From Tannerella forsythia (lineage in GTDB: Bacteria > Bacteroidota > Bacteroidia > Bacteroidales > Tannerellaceae), in the NCBI RefSeq assembly GCF_003860135.1, contig NZ_RQYN01000003.1:1-64000 (forward strand): DNA of 64,000 bases, given 5' to 3'. Below the pieces are notes generated by a model that saw only the letters and a program-made list of their open reading frames with translations, did not search any database and was not told where the DNA came from. The translations under genes and the position numbers were made by a program. Below, one piece after another: positions 49,882 through 60,148 of this stretch (positions are counted from its first letter, which is position 1; every line of letters starts with the position of its first letter).

Positions 49882-50723
49882 TCGGTTAATGGTCGGGGTG
49901 ACCCTGCGGACAAGGTGTCTGCAGGTTGTACGACATGTTTCTCTTCATCTCCGACAGCTACTTCATCGGACGATGACGATTGTTCCTGTATCTGTTCGGT
50001 TCTTGTTCCGTCTGGTTTCTGCGCTTCGGCTTTTATCGGGCGTCGATATCCCAACGGAACATTCTCGACTTTGCGCATCAACGACAAAATTTCGCTTTGC
50101 CGCTGTAACATATAACTAGACGGACTGCCCGGATTCCGTTTGCGCGGATTAGGCAACGAGGCGGCAATCAATGCGGCCTCAGCGCGTGTCAGTTCGATCG
50201 CCGATTTGGAGAAATATGTTCTCGAAGCCGCTTCGACTCCATAAATTCCTTTCCCCATTTCAATCGAGTTGAGATAGACCTCCATGATGCGCTCTTTTCC
50301 CCATATCAGCTCGATCAGTACCGTAAAATACGCTTCAAGCCCCTTCCGAAAATAGGTCCTGCCCGGCCACAGAAAGACATTCTTGGCGGTTTGTTGCGAA
50401 ATCGTACTCGCTCCTCGCCGACGACGTCCTTTCTCGGCTTCGTCCATAGCCTTGCGGATTTGCTCCCTGTCAAAGCCATGATGCGTCATAAAAAGGTTAT
50501 CCTCGGAAGCTACCACAGCCAATGGCATGGCTTGCGAAATTTTTTCGATCGGTACCCACTGATGTTTACGCGTGGAAACCGCCTGTTCACTCGAACGAAT
50601 AAACATCAGCGGCGTATAATAAACCGGCATCCATTTGTAGAGAACGACAATGAGGATGCTAAATAAGAACAAGAACAACAGCGCATTCCTGCCCCAAACC
50701 AGCAGGCGTTTGACAGCCTTCAT
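49878..50723 (-). CDS. mtgA: Monofunctional peptidoglycan transglycosylase
   Basis: A 281-aa inner-membrane glycosyltransferase (GT51) with an N-terminal membrane helix (about 12-32). Motif 1, VASEDNLFMTHHGFD, includes the catalytic Glu; further motifs are RRGASTISQQTAKNVFL, GKERIMEVYLNSIEMG and GVEAASRTYF. It polymerises lipid II. The tail beyond about residue 225 (EAQKPDGTRTEQIQEQSSSS) is low-complexity and hydrophilic, longer than in enterobacterial MtgA. Confidence 0.93.
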   Translation of the reverse strand: MKAVKRLLVWGRNALLFLFLFSILIVVLYKWMPVYYTPLMFIRSSEQAVSTRKHQWVPIEKISQAMPLAVVASEDNLFMTHHGFDREQIRKAMDEAEKGRRRRGASTISQQTAKNVFLWPGRTYFRKGLEAYFTVLIELIWGKERIMEVYLNSIEMGKGIYGVEAASRTYFSKSAIELTRAEAALIAASLPNPRKRNPGSPSSYMLQRQSEILSLMRKVENVPLGYRRPIKAEAQKPDGTRTEQIQEQSSSSDEVAVGDEEKHVVQPADTLSAGSPRPLTE

Positions 50724-50736
50724 CGCAGAAAGACGC

Positions 50737-51198
50737 TTACCGTAACCGATCGAGCGAACGTACCAATGCTTCGTCGGCCCCGATTTCGCGAATAGCTAAA
50801 TAATTCAGAATTAAACTTACTAAAGGAAAAGCAACAGCAATCCGCATGCTGAAATGAAAAGGTTCCGATACATCTGCGATCTTCCAAAGAGAAAAAGCAA
50901 ACAGCGCGTAAAAACCAATAATCAGCAAGGTATTGAAAACACAAAGACGGATTTGCAATATCCGTTTCTTATAAAGAAATACCGTGACCAATGCAAGCAA
51001 AGAGATGATGGCCGACAACGCCATTAAGGCCCATATCGGATAAACAAGCTCCTGAGGGACCTCGGTCGTACTCATCCCCGAAGCATCGAAAGAGTAGAAA
51101 GCCTCTCCGGATTGAATAACGGCCAACGGCAAAAAGACGACAGCCAGATTCAAAGCAGAGACAATCAGTAGATAGACGGTTTGAATACGCTGAATCAT
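50737..51198 (-). CDS. DUF4293 membrane protein
   Basis: A 153-aa protein with four predicted membrane helices, starting MIQRIQTVYLLIVSALNLAV and ending LNYLAIREIGADEALVRSLDRLR, both typical of DUF4293. The function is unknown. In Bacteroidetes it regularly follows the Rpb6/omega gene, as here, with a 1-bp overlap. Confidence 0.85.
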   Translation of the reverse strand: MIQRIQTVYLLIVSALNLAVVFLPLAVIQSGEAFYSFDASGMSTTEVPQELVYPIWALMALSAIISLLALVTVFLYKKRILQIRLCVFNTLLIIGFYALFAFSLWKIADVSEPFHFSMRIAVAFPLVSLILNYLAIREIGADEALVRSLDRLR

Positions 51199-51533
51199 CA
51201 GAAATTATTTTTTTCCTTTGCCGGATTCCTGTGATATACTTTATCTTCGGTATATTCCTGAGTCGCGATAAGCGTAGGTTTCGGCAATTTTTCGTAGTAA
51301 CGGGAGATTTCGATCTGCTCGCGATTTTCGAATACTTCTTCCAGATTGTCGTTGAACGATGCGAACTCCTGAAGCTTTTTTTCTAAGTCCTGCTTCATTT
51401 CGGCTGCAATCTGGTTCGAACGTTTTGCGATAACCATAACAGTTTCGTACACATTGTCTTCATTTCCGTGACATAATTTAATCATGTCGCGAGTGACGGT
51501 TGTCGTCGGAGCGTTTGTTTTGCGATAATCCAT
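51198..51533 (-). CDS. RNA polymerase Rpb6/omega-type subunit
   Basis: A 111-aa Bacteroidetes omega-like protein: TRDMIKLCHGNEDNVYETVMVIAKRSNQI is the conserved core that binds the beta-prime subunit. It stabilises RNA polymerase assembly. Length is normal for the phylum. It lies between bamD and the DUF4293 gene, a conserved order. Confidence 0.9.
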   Translation of the reverse strand: MDYRKTNAPTTTVTRDMIKLCHGNEDNVYETVMVIAKRSNQIAAEMKQDLEKKLQEFASFNDNLEEVFENREQIEISRYYEKLPKPTLIATQEYTEDKVYHRNPAKEKNNF

Positions 51534-51564
51534 AATTATTTAATCGTATGAAAATCTATTTAAA

Positions 51565-52371
51565 TTAATAACTTGTCGTAATTTGAGAATTAGCATTATC
51601 GAAATACTTCTGTACCTGCTTCATATACTTTCCTTCCGGAAACTCATTCTTGTAATTGTAGTATTCGTCGACCACATCGCGGTAACGGCCTTGCAGACGG
51701 TCTTCGACACTGACAACGGCCAATTCGTACTTCGATTTGATTTTAAGGAATATCAAATCCTCCCGATATTTGGAAAAAGGATAGTCACGTAAGGCATTAT
51801 CGGCGGTAATCACACATGCACGATAGTTGTTCCCCATGTATGTTCCGAGATCGTAATACAACTGTGCAGCAAGCAACTCTTTATAAGCCAGTTTTTCTTG
51901 CAACTCGAACAGAATCTCCTGCGCCTGTTTGGCACGTTCGCTCTGCGGGTAATATTCCATGTAGAGCTGTAACTGTGAGATTGCTTCATACGTCTGCGAC
52001 TGATCGAGGCGCGGATCGGGAGAGTCGAGATACAAGCCATAGCCTGAATAGAAGCGCGCTAATTCTGCAAACTCACCTTTCGGATATGTGTTGTAATACG
52101 TCTTGAAATATTCGGAAGCCGTCTGATAATCTTTCTGTCCGTAGTACGTCTGTGCCAGAAGATATAACGATTCTTCAGCATAAGTCGATCCTTTAAATAT
52201 CGGAACGACTTCCTCAAGTAGCGTTGCAGCCTTGGCGTATTTTTTTTCATTGAAGTATTTCTTGGCATACGAATACTTCAACTCATAGTCCGTACTTTTC
52301 AGCAGTTTATTGTACTCTCCGCACGAAGCGCACAACAAACCTGTTATCATTAGATAGATAATCTTTTTCAT
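51565..52371 (-). CDS. bamD: Outer-membrane assembly lipoprotein BamD
   Basis: About 268 aa from the Met at 52371 (lipoprotein signal MKKIIYLMITGLLCASC); the frame extends 7 codons further without need. Tetratricopeptide-like repeats fill the protein: YSYAKKYFNEKKYAKAATLLEE, SLYLLAQTYYGQKDYQTASEYF and LDQSQTYEAISQLQLYMEYYP. BamD works with BamA in inserting outer-membrane barrels. Confidence 0.92.
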   Translation of the reverse strand: MKKIIYLMITGLLCASCGEYNKLLKSTDYELKYSYAKKYFNEKKYAKAATLLEEVVPIFKGSTYAEESLYLLAQTYYGQKDYQTASEYFKTYYNTYPKGEFAELARFYSGYGLYLDSPDPRLDQSQTYEAISQLQLYMEYYPQSERAKQAQEILFELQEKLAYKELLAAQLYYDLGTYMGNNYRACVITADNALRDYPFSKYREDLIFLKIKSKYELAVVSVEDRLQGRYRDVVDEYYNYKNEFPEGKYMKQVQKYFDNANSQITTSY

Positions 52372-52438
52372 CTTCCTGCATTTAGCCTGCAAAGATAATG
52401 CATCTTCCCGAAACTCTCCTCTTTTCGAACGTTAATAT

Positions 52439-52864
52439 TTACAACTCGTATAAGTCGCTGACAGACGTCAGTTGCGATTTGTGTGCCATTAAGACCTCGG
52501 CACATTCTTCAAGATTATCCGGACGAATGATCACATATCCTGAAGGACCTTCCGAAAAAGCATACATGTATTCGATAAAAACTCCCGCCTGCGTAATGAC
52601 ATCCATCAGACGTCCGAGCGCACCCGGTTGATTCGGACAACGAAGTCGAAGAACATCCACCTCCGTAACCGCATACTTATGATGGCGAAGTATATCAAGC
52701 GCCCGATCCGTTTCATCGACGACCAGACGCAAAATACCGAAGTCCGCATTCTCGGAAACGGAAAATGCCGTCATATTAATTCCTTCCTGCCCCAATAATT
52801 TGGCGACTTGCGTAAAACGCCCCTGTTTATTTTCCAAAAAAACAGATAACTGTCTGATTAACAT
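52439..52864 (-). CDS. Tandem ACT-domain protein
   Basis: About 141 aa from the Met at 52864 (MLIRQLSVFLENKQGRFTQV), with two ACT domains (about 1-70 and 70-141). Such stand-alone proteins bind amino acids and regulate enzymes; in many Bacteroidetes they lie next to phenylacetate-CoA ligase, which is not present here. The longer frame to 52918 has no conserved extra sequence. Confidence 0.85.
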   Translation of the reverse strand: MLIRQLSVFLENKQGRFTQVAKLLGQEGINMTAFSVSENADFGILRLVVDETDRALDILRHHKYAVTEVDVLRLRCPNQPGALGRLMDVITQAGVFIEYMYAFSEGPSGYVIIRPDNLEECAEVLMAHKSQLTSVSDLYEL

Positions 52865-52921
52865 AATAAAATATATTTTGGTTCGACTATCATTCGTTTC
52901 ATTCTCAGAAAAAATCATTCA

Positions 52922-53458
52922 TCAAAAATTTCCGGACAAAAAAATCTCAATCCCTTTCCGTATGGATTCCAATCCGAAATCACTTGCCTTCAAATCATTT
53001 CGTGGTATCCAAAGTAACTCCGATGCATCATCGCGTGCAATCGCCACAGACGAAGAGGGCACCTCACAACGGAAGAACAGATCGGTAGTATGTACCCAAA
53101 AACCCGAATAGAGATAACGGTTGGGTAATGAAAATAAATAAGTAGTACGCATTACATGCAACCCTGTTTCTTCACGTACCTCACGGACAACGCCTCCTTC
53201 AGCGGTCTCGGAACAGTCACAAAACCCTCCTGGAAGATCGAGAGTACCGCGTGCCGGATCTTGCGCACGCCGACAAACCAACAACTCATCACGCTCATTC
53301 AGGATGATGGCCGCCGTCGATGCCGCGGAATTATAATAATACACAAAACCACAGCCTTCACAACACTTCGACTTACCATCGTGCACAACGAAGTCTGATG
53401 TCCCACATTGGGGGCAATATCGAAAATCTTCCAATGGATGAACACTCATTTCCGTCAT
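52922..53458 (-). CDS. NUDIX hydrolase with zinc ribbon
   Basis: About 178 aa from the Met at 53458 (53449 is also possible). An N-terminal zinc ribbon (RYCPQCG ... CCEGCG) precedes a Nudix domain with the box GGFCDC-X4-EGGVVREVREETG. The layout recalls NADH pyrophosphatase (NudC-like), but the NudC signature beyond the Nudix box is not obvious, so the substrate is open. It is the first gene of the minus-strand row. The 800 bp upstream (53459-54265) are very A+T-rich, and I see no gene in them. Confidence 0.85.
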   Translation of the reverse strand: MTEMSVHPLEDFRYCPQCGTSDFVVHDGKSKCCEGCGFVYYYNSAASTAAIILNERDELLVCRRAQDPARGTLDLPGGFCDCSETAEGGVVREVREETGLHVMRTTYLFSLPNRYLYSGFWVHTTDLFFRCEVPSSSVAIARDDASELLWIPRNDLKASDFGLESIRKGIEIFLSGNF

Positions 53459-54265
53459 TTTTGTCACAAACTTACGGAAATTTTCTCTCACCCGATAATT
53501 TTTACAAAGAATACAACTATGAAATTTATAAAACAAATATATATTCCCATCCTGACATCTTCTTCAACACGGTCTTCCTCAATCACACCTCCGACACAAT
53601 CACATAATAACTAAAAACTTACAAACACACAATCATCCTCAAATCCTCCAATATGTTATTTTAAGATTCTAAAAAAACGAAGCGGACGTTTATTTGAACC
53701 TAAAAAACAAACCACTCTTCTTTATGTCAATAAAGATATTAAGATTGCATAAAATTACAGATTAATACAAGACAAATTATTCCTCTCCATTCATTGCATT
53801 ATTCTAAAATTCCAAAACAAAACAACACACATTACAAACATTATAATCAATTAATTAAAATAAAAATCATACTACAATGAGGGTAATTACAAGACAAAAA
53901 ACACCCTTAATGCACATAGAAAAATAAAAAAATCAAAAAAACAAAACAAGAATCAGAAGCAATCAAAACACAAAATAAAGTTAAACAATAGGTGATACAA
54001 GCAGAATTCATAAAACAAATATTAAAAAACAAGGTAGAGAGCCGTTTTTCACGTCTTTTATTTGGCAGTACCAAGGAATCTTCCTGACATTTACGAAAAC
54101 TTTTTATAAAAACATGCGATCTAATCCACCACAAGAAAGCACTATATACACGCTTTTTATAGATAGAAGGCGTGCGGGTTTAGTAGGCTTATATTCGCGC
54201 CCCTACTCTTATGTATTAATCAATGATCTATTATAAAAAATATAAATCTAAAACCGACTAGACCA

Positions 54266-55552
54266 ATGAGAAAGTATGTATCTATCATTTGCTTTTTGTT
54301 GTGCTTTTGCCATATCAAAGCACAGGAAACAGAGAAAGACTCCAAATTCAAACTGTCTTTTTCCGGACGTGTCCGTCTGACAACCATTGACAAAGCCATT
54401 ACATTGGACAAGGACAAAGATGTCTTAACATTCACACGATGGAGGACTTACCTGGGTGCAGAATACACTCCTAATACGCATTTGGGAATGAAACTTGAAT
54501 TGGGCAATGAGGCCCGTATCTGGATGTCTCCTTCATCTAAGAAGACAACGCTGGACGAAATCTTTATCAACCAATTGTATGTTAATTATCAAAACGTAGC
54601 CAACTTACCGCTTGATATTCGCCTCGGAAGGCAGAACATCGTATTGGACGAAGGCTTTATCTGCTTCGACGGTAACCCGTTGGTTGGTTCACGTTCAAAT
54701 TATTTTAATGCACTGAAAACAGTCTATCGCTTCAATGAGCGGAATAGACTCACTGCATTTTTCACCTATAACACCAGAAAAGAAGAATTTCTTCCTATTC
54801 TTCACGAGAAAGATCCGTATCAACTTCTGGAAGAACAAACAAACAGCGGATTAGGAGTACACCACTATTCGAAAATCAAGCAACTTGACTGGTCGACTTA
54901 TTATTTCTATAAAAACTATCTCAAGTACGATGCGCTGCCAGAAGCTCATACTCATACGGTCGGTACCAGATTATCTTTGCCATTTCTGAATGGCTTCTCT
55001 TTCACCACAGAATTTGCTTACCAATTAGGGAAAGTTGATGGATTCAACAGACAGTCTTACGGAGGATATTCCCGTCTGGATTATCAATTCGGAGAATCTA
55101 TTCCTCTGCTTGACTGTATATCGGCTGGTGCATTCTATCTGAGTGGAGACGACCCCAAAACAGAGAAAATAGAAGGATGGGATCCCCTCTGGAGCCGTTG
55201 GCCGAAATGGAGTGAATCGTACGTGTATACGCTGATCACTGAAAATAAAGGAAAGGTAGCTTATTGGTCGAATATCAACGCGATCAATCTCGGCTTTTGC
55301 GCTACGCTCGCCCCGAATGTAAAGTTTAACGCCGACTATTTGCATTTATCAGCACCCAAACCTAACGAGACAGCTTTTTGTTCGGGCGGAGGAAAAACAC
55401 GAGGCAATTTATTCATCATGAAACTCAGTTACCAGATTCATAAGAATTGGACGGGACATTTCCTTTTCGAACACTTTACTCCCGGAAGTTTTTATTTCAA
55501 GGGTGCCGACCCTTATAATTGGGCGCGTTTTGAGTTGAAGTACACATTATAA
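54266..55552 (+). CDS. Alginate-export-type outer-membrane beta-barrel
   Basis: A 428-aa protein with a signal peptide (MRKYVSIICFLLCFCHIKAQ) and alternating-strand sequence of a porin-like barrel, ending with an aromatic-rich last strand (YNWARFELKYTL). The central RLGRQNIVLDEGFICFDGNP resembles the LGRQ...Y-G-R region of the alginate export family. It stands 35 bp before the LutABC-lactate permease genes. In this setting an outer-membrane entry port for lactate or another organic acid is plausible, but this is inferred from position only. Confidence 0.75.
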   Translation: MRKYVSIICFLLCFCHIKAQETEKDSKFKLSFSGRVRLTTIDKAITLDKDKDVLTFTRWRTYLGAEYTPNTHLGMKLELGNEARIWMSPSSKKTTLDEIFINQLYVNYQNVANLPLDIRLGRQNIVLDEGFICFDGNPLVGSRSNYFNALKTVYRFNERNRLTAFFTYNTRKEEFLPILHEKDPYQLLEEQTNSGLGVHHYSKIKQLDWSTYYFYKNYLKYDALPEAHTHTVGTRLSLPFLNGFSFTTEFAYQLGKVDGFNRQSYGGYSRLDYQFGESIPLLDCISAGAFYLSGDDPKTEKIEGWDPLWSRWPKWSESYVYTLITENKGKVAYWSNINAINLGFCATLAPNVKFNADYLHLSAPKPNETAFCSGGGKTRGNLFIMKLSYQIHKNWTGHFLFEHFTPGSFYFKGADPYNWARFELKYTL

Positions 55553-55592
55553 TTCAATTATTTATTTCGATAACTAAAAAAATTACGTGGTT

Positions 55593-56336
55593 ATGAAAGT
55601 AGGATTATTTATTCCCTGTTATGTCAATGCCGTCTATCCGCACGTCGGTATTGCGTGTTACAAACTGCTTACAAGTCTTGGGATAGACGTCGATTATCCT
55701 CTCGGACAAACTTGCTGCGGACAGCCGATGGCTAACGCCGGATTCGAAGGAGATTCATTAACAATCGTCAAACGCTTCGAGCAATTGTTTAAAGACTACA
55801 CCTATGTCGTAGGTCCTTCGGCCAGTTGTGTGGCTTTCGTGAAAGAAAACCACCCCCGCATTCTGTCCGAGCACGGTGAGCACGTCTGCGAAACGAGCAA
55901 ACATATCTACGATATCACGGAATTTCTCCACGATGTCGTGAAACCGGAGCGCTTCGCTTCCCATTTTCCGCATAAGGTGAGTCTGCACAACAGTTGTCAT
56001 GGCGTACGAGAGCTTCATCTCTCTTCCGCTTCGGAGCTGACCGTTCCCTATTATAATAAGATTCGCTCTCTACTCGAAAGAGTGCCGGGCATTACAGTCG
56101 TAGAACCCGAACGCGTAGACGAATGTTGTGGTTTCGGCGGGATGTTCGCAGCCGAAGAACCCGAGGTATCGGCCTGTATGGGACGCGACAAAGTAAAAGA
56201 TCACATGGCTACCGGAGCCGAATACATCACCGGCGCCGACAGTTCCTGCCTGATGCACATGAATGGCGTCATCGAACGCGAGCACTACCCGATCCGCACG
56301 ATCCATTATTTAGAAATTTTATCCGCACAGCTATGA
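55593..56336 (+). CDS. lutA: Lactate utilisation protein LutA
   Basis: About 247 aa with two CCG (DUF224) domains: TCCGQPMANAGF and HNSCHGVREL in the first half, DECCGFGGMFA and DSSCLMHMNG in the second; the cysteines hold Fe-S or heterodisulfide-reductase-type centres. I prefer the ATG at 55593 to the GTG at 55587. It forms, with LutB and LutC, the non-flavin L-lactate oxidation complex. It overlaps lutB by 4 bp (ATGA). Confidence 0.92.
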   Translation: MKVGLFIPCYVNAVYPHVGIACYKLLTSLGIDVDYPLGQTCCGQPMANAGFEGDSLTIVKRFEQLFKDYTYVVGPSASCVAFVKENHPRILSEHGEHVCETSKHIYDITEFLHDVVKPERFASHFPHKVSLHNSCHGVRELHLSSASELTVPYYNKIRSLLERVPGITVVEPERVDECCGFGGMFAAEEPEVSACMGRDKVKDHMATGAEYITGADSSCLMHMNGVIEREHYPIRTIHYLEILSAQL

Positions 56337-57724
56337 GTACTACACATTCCAAGGCAGCCAAAGCCTTTTTATCCGACAAAGTGAATGCCGAATGGCACGA
56401 CAAAACATTATACATGGTGCGTACGAAACGCGACCGCCTCTCTCATGCTATCCCCGAATGGGAAGATCTCAGACATGCCGTACGCGACATGAAGTTGTAC
56501 AGTAATTCTCATCTGCCGGAACTGATCGAAGAATTCGAAAAAAACGCAACCGCCAACGGATGTCACGTACATTACGCTAAAGATGCCGAAGAGTATCGCT
56601 CAATCATCGAGGGAATTCTGCGTGATCATGGTGCACACAAGCTGGTGAAAAGTAAATCGATGCTTTCGGAAGAATGTCATCTGAACCCATACCTGATCGA
56701 AAAAGGATACGAAGTCATCGAAAGCGATTTGGGAGAACGGATTCTTCAGCTTCTGGATGCCAACCCGAGTCATATCGTCATGCCGGCCATCCACCTGAAA
56801 CGCGAAATCGTCGGTAAATTGTTTGAAGAAAAATTAGGTAGCGAAAAAGGAAATTTCGATCCCACCTATCTGACGCATCAGGCGCGTAAAGCACTTCGTC
56901 AAGACTTCCTGAATGCCGATGCCGGTATGACGGGGGGCAATTTTGCCGTGGCCTCGACAGGTGAAGTGATCGTTTGTACGAACGAAGGAAACGCCGACAT
57001 GGGCATGTCGTGTCAAAAGCTCAATATCTGTGCTTTCGGGATTGACAAGATCATCCCCGACCTCGAATCGCTGGGTATCTTCACACGCCTGCTTGCGCGC
57101 TCCGCAACGGGACAGCCCATTACGACGTACACTTCACATTTCGGACGTCCTCATACGGGAGGTGAACAGCATTTTATCATTGTAGATAACGGACGTAGCA
57201 AGATTCTGGGGATGCCTCAACATCGCAAGAGCATGAATTGCATCCGTTGCGGGGCGTGTATGAACACTTGTCCCGTGTACCGTCGGAGCGGTGGATATTC
57301 CTATTCCTACTTTATCCCCGGCCCTATCGGGATCAATCTCGGCATGCTTCATGACCCGCAGAAACATAGCGGAAACGTCTCTGCCTGCTCGCTTTGCCTT
57401 TCATGTTCATACGTTTGCCCGGCTATGGTAGACCTCGGCGAACAGATTTATGTATGGCGTCAGAAGCTGGATGGATTCGGACAAGCCAATTCACAAAAGA
57501 AAATGATGAGCAAAGGGATGCAATTTCTGATGGAACGGCCGTCTTTGTTCCACTCGGCCTTGAAAATGGCACCCATCGCCAACAAAATGCCACGCTTCGC
57601 CGTGTACAACGGATTGAATGCTTGGGGAAAAGAAAGAGAAATGCCACGTTTTGCCAAGCAGTCGTTCGAAGCGTGGTGGAAACAGAATCATCAAAAGAAA
57701 AACACTAAACAAGAATCGAAATGA
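56333..57724 (+). CDS. lutB: Lactate utilisation iron-sulfur protein LutB
   Basis: 463 aa from the Met at 56333 (MSTTHSKAAKAFL); the frame open to 56123 overlaps lutA and is not used. The DUF162-like part (about 60-300; VKSKSMLSEECHLN, NADAGMTGGNFAVASTGEV) precedes two 4Fe-4S motifs, CIRCGACMNTCPVYR and CSLCLSCSYVCPAMV. It passes electrons in L-lactate oxidation to pyruvate. It is coupled to lutA and lutC by 4-bp overlaps. Confidence 0.93.
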   Translation: MSTTHSKAAKAFLSDKVNAEWHDKTLYMVRTKRDRLSHAIPEWEDLRHAVRDMKLYSNSHLPELIEEFEKNATANGCHVHYAKDAEEYRSIIEGILRDHGAHKLVKSKSMLSEECHLNPYLIEKGYEVIESDLGERILQLLDANPSHIVMPAIHLKREIVGKLFEEKLGSEKGNFDPTYLTHQARKALRQDFLNADAGMTGGNFAVASTGEVIVCTNEGNADMGMSCQKLNICAFGIDKIIPDLESLGIFTRLLARSATGQPITTYTSHFGRPHTGGEQHFIIVDNGRSKILGMPQHRKSMNCIRCGACMNTCPVYRRSGGYSYSYFIPGPIGINLGMLHDPQKHSGNVSACSLCLSCSYVCPAMVDLGEQIYVWRQKLDGFGQANSQKKMMSKGMQFLMERPSLFHSALKMAPIANKMPRFAVYNGLNAWGKEREMPRFAKQSFEAWWKQNHQKKNTKQESK

Positions 57725-58302
57725 ACAGCAAAGATTTTATCATTCATAGTTTGAGGGAAAATATTAAGGAGCGTTTTCCGCGTCCCGAAGTAAAAATCCC
57801 ACACGTTGTTTACCCCGATAAACTCAAACAGTTTATCGAAATATCGGCCGGAGTAGGCGGCCGTGCGGAAGTGCTCAACGAAGGCGAATCGATCGATGAT
57901 GCCGTACGGCGTCTGTTCCCTGATGCAGTACGCATCGCATGCAATCTTCCGGAAGTCACCTGCGCCACGTACAACCCCGACGATATCGACACGCCGGCCG
58001 AGTTGAACGGAACTGACCTCGTAATCTGCCGCGGAATTTTCGGGGTGTGTGAAAATGCAGCCGTATATTTTGAACAGGAATACTTGCAACGCGGTATCTA
58101 TTTCATTTCCGAATCCTTGCTGATGCTTCTTCCGAAAGATCAACTGGTCGATACCATGCACGATGCCTACCAACGTGTGCCGAACGAACATCCCGGAGAA
58201 TTCAGAGGCTTTATGTCCGGCCCCTCGAAAACGGCCGACATCGAACAGTCGCTCGTTATGGGAGCACACGGACCGCGTCAGGTTACCGTATTACTTATTT
58301 AA
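57721..58302 (+). CDS. lutC: Lactate utilisation protein LutC
   Basis: A 193-aa LutC/YkgG-type protein (DUF162): LVICRGIFGVCENAAVYFEQ, RGIYFISESLLMLLPKDQLV and FMSGPSKTADIEQSLVMGAHGPRQ are the conserved blocks. It is the third part of the lactate oxidation complex. It overlaps lutB by 4 bp and is followed 36 bp later by the lactate permease. Confidence 0.92.
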   Translation: MNSKDFIIHSLRENIKERFPRPEVKIPHVVYPDKLKQFIEISAGVGGRAEVLNEGESIDDAVRRLFPDAVRIACNLPEVTCATYNPDDIDTPAELNGTDLVICRGIFGVCENAAVYFEQEYLQRGIYFISESLLMLLPKDQLVDTMHDAYQRVPNEHPGEFRGFMSGPSKTADIEQSLVMGAHGPRQVTVLLI

Positions 58303-58338
58303 TTCGCTCATTTATAAACTCAATTAAATAAATATGTC

Positions 58339-59898
58339 ATGAACATTTTATTATCTGTTTTCCCGATTCTGCTCTTGTTCGTACTGATGCTCGGCGTGAA
58401 GATGGCCGGACACAAGAGCGCATTCCTTACCCTTGTCGCCACCTTGCTGATTGCATGGCTGGCCGCTCCCGCGCTCGGATTCGCTCCGGAAAATTATACT
58501 CAGGGCGGGGTGTTGTGGGCTTTTGTAGAAGGCATTCTGAAAGCGACTTTCCCGATCTTGATCATCATCCTGATGGCGATTTACAGCTACAACACGCTGC
58601 TCGAAAGCGGAGAGATCGAGGTCATCAAAAAACAGTTCACCTCACTCACGAACGATCGCGGAATCATCGTACTTCTGCTCGTATGGGGCTTCGGAGGGCT
58701 TTTGGAAGGAATGGCCGGATTCGGAACAGCCGTTGCAATCCCCGCTGCCATCCTGATCGGTCTGGGATTCAAACCGGGATTCAGCGCATTGGTATCGCTG
58801 ATTGCCAACAGTGTGCCGACGGGGTTCGGCGCCGTAGGTGTGCCGGTGATTACGTTGGCCAACGAAGTGGCTCCTTCGGGCAGTGCTACGCCGGAAGCTA
58901 TTTGCGACATTGCCTCGAAAGTGGTTATACAATTATCGCCTTTGATGATTCTTATTCCGTTCGTGATCCTCACGCTCACCGACAGTTCGCCCAAGAAGAT
59001 TCTCAAACACATCCTGCTTTCCGTATGGGTGGGCGGTATTTCGCTGGTAGTGCAATATATCTGCGCACGATATTTAGGCGCTGAGACGCCGGCCATCCTC
59101 GGAAGTGTGGCAGCTATTTTAGCGATTGTCATTTATGCGCGCCTTTTTTCCGGAGGAGAAAAAGCAGCCGAATCTTTGGTCGACGAGAAGCCTATTACCT
59201 TGTCGAGGGCTTTACGGGCATGGAGCGTTTACGGTTTCATTCTGTTCTTTATTGTCATCAGCGGACCTTTGGTGAAGCCGATCAATGAGTTTCTCCGTAC
59301 ACACCTTGTAAGTCATGTACATCTGCCCATCTATGCCGAAGGTAAATATTTTTCGTTCGGATGGATATCGAACGCAGGATTGATGCTTTTCCTCGGTACG
59401 TTTATCGGGGGAATGATACAAGGGGTTTCGGTAAAGAAATTGTTTGTCGTGTTAGCGCGCACCGTAAAAAACTTGAATAAGACGGTAATTACGATTATGA
59501 GCCTCGTTTCCATCGCATCGGTGATGAACTATGCGGGCATGATCGGAGTAATTGCTTCGGCGCTTGTCTCCGCTACGGGCGCTTACTATCCACTGTTCGT
59601 TCCGTTGATTGGAGCCATCGGTACGTTTGTTACGGGTAGCGACACATCGTCCAACATTCTGTTCGGCAAATTGCAAGCGAACGTAGCCTCTCAACTGTCG
59701 TATCCCGATCCCAACTGGTTAGTCAGCGCCAATACGGCAGGAGCAACAGGTGGAAAGATTATTTCGCCGCAAAGTATTGCTATCGCAACGGCTTCGTGCA
59801 ATATGCCGGGACGCGACGGTGAAATCCTCCGCAGCGCACTTCCGTATGCCATCGGCTATATTATTCTGGCCGGACTGATGGTTTATTTTGCCTGCTGA
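58339..59898 (+). CDS. lldP: L-lactate permease
   Basis: A 519-aa inner-membrane transporter of the LctP family with about 12-13 helices. Typical stretches are FGGLLEGMAGFGTAVAIPAAIL (about 117-138), SVPTGFGAVGVPV and the late GTFVTGSDTSSNILFG and NTAGATGGKIISPQSIAIA. It imports L-lactate (or glycolate) with protons. With lutABC in the same row it completes an uptake-and-oxidation unit. Confidence 0.92.
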   Translation: MNILLSVFPILLLFVLMLGVKMAGHKSAFLTLVATLLIAWLAAPALGFAPENYTQGGVLWAFVEGILKATFPILIIILMAIYSYNTLLESGEIEVIKKQFTSLTNDRGIIVLLLVWGFGGLLEGMAGFGTAVAIPAAILIGLGFKPGFSALVSLIANSVPTGFGAVGVPVITLANEVAPSGSATPEAICDIASKVVIQLSPLMILIPFVILTLTDSSPKKILKHILLSVWVGGISLVVQYICARYLGAETPAILGSVAAILAIVIYARLFSGGEKAAESLVDEKPITLSRALRAWSVYGFILFFIVISGPLVKPINEFLRTHLVSHVHLPIYAEGKYFSFGWISNAGLMLFLGTFIGGMIQGVSVKKLFVVLARTVKNLNKTVITIMSLVSIASVMNYAGMIGVIASALVSATGAYYPLFVPLIGAIGTFVTGSDTSSNILFGKLQANVASQLSYPDPNWLVSANTAGATGGKIISPQSIAIATASCNMPGRDGEILRSALPYAIGYIILAGLMVYFAC

Positions 59899-60148
59899 AC
59901 AAAAGAATTTCTCTTATTAAAGAAATTTTTCTCTAATTAGACCGTATATGTTCGAAAAAAAGTATTTACTTTGCAGCAGTATGATATGTAATATTTAATA
60001 GACTGAATAAAAAAGATTTAATAAACAATAAAAAAGAATTGGTTTTCGTTGCTTTTCATTCGAGAATGCAGCGAAAACCAATCAAATAATAAGATAAAAG
60101 AGCAAACCAATTATAAAAACGAATCTCATTCAAAAAAACCGATTAATC

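Noticed and set aside
53537-54265. Search for a gene or structured RNA in the A+T-rich gap before the barrel gene
   Set aside because: Only short low-complexity frames; no conserved promoter, hairpin or repeat stood out.
56123-56332. N-terminal extension of the LutB frame
   Set aside because: It lies inside lutA in another frame; the ATGA overlap at 56333 is the natural start.
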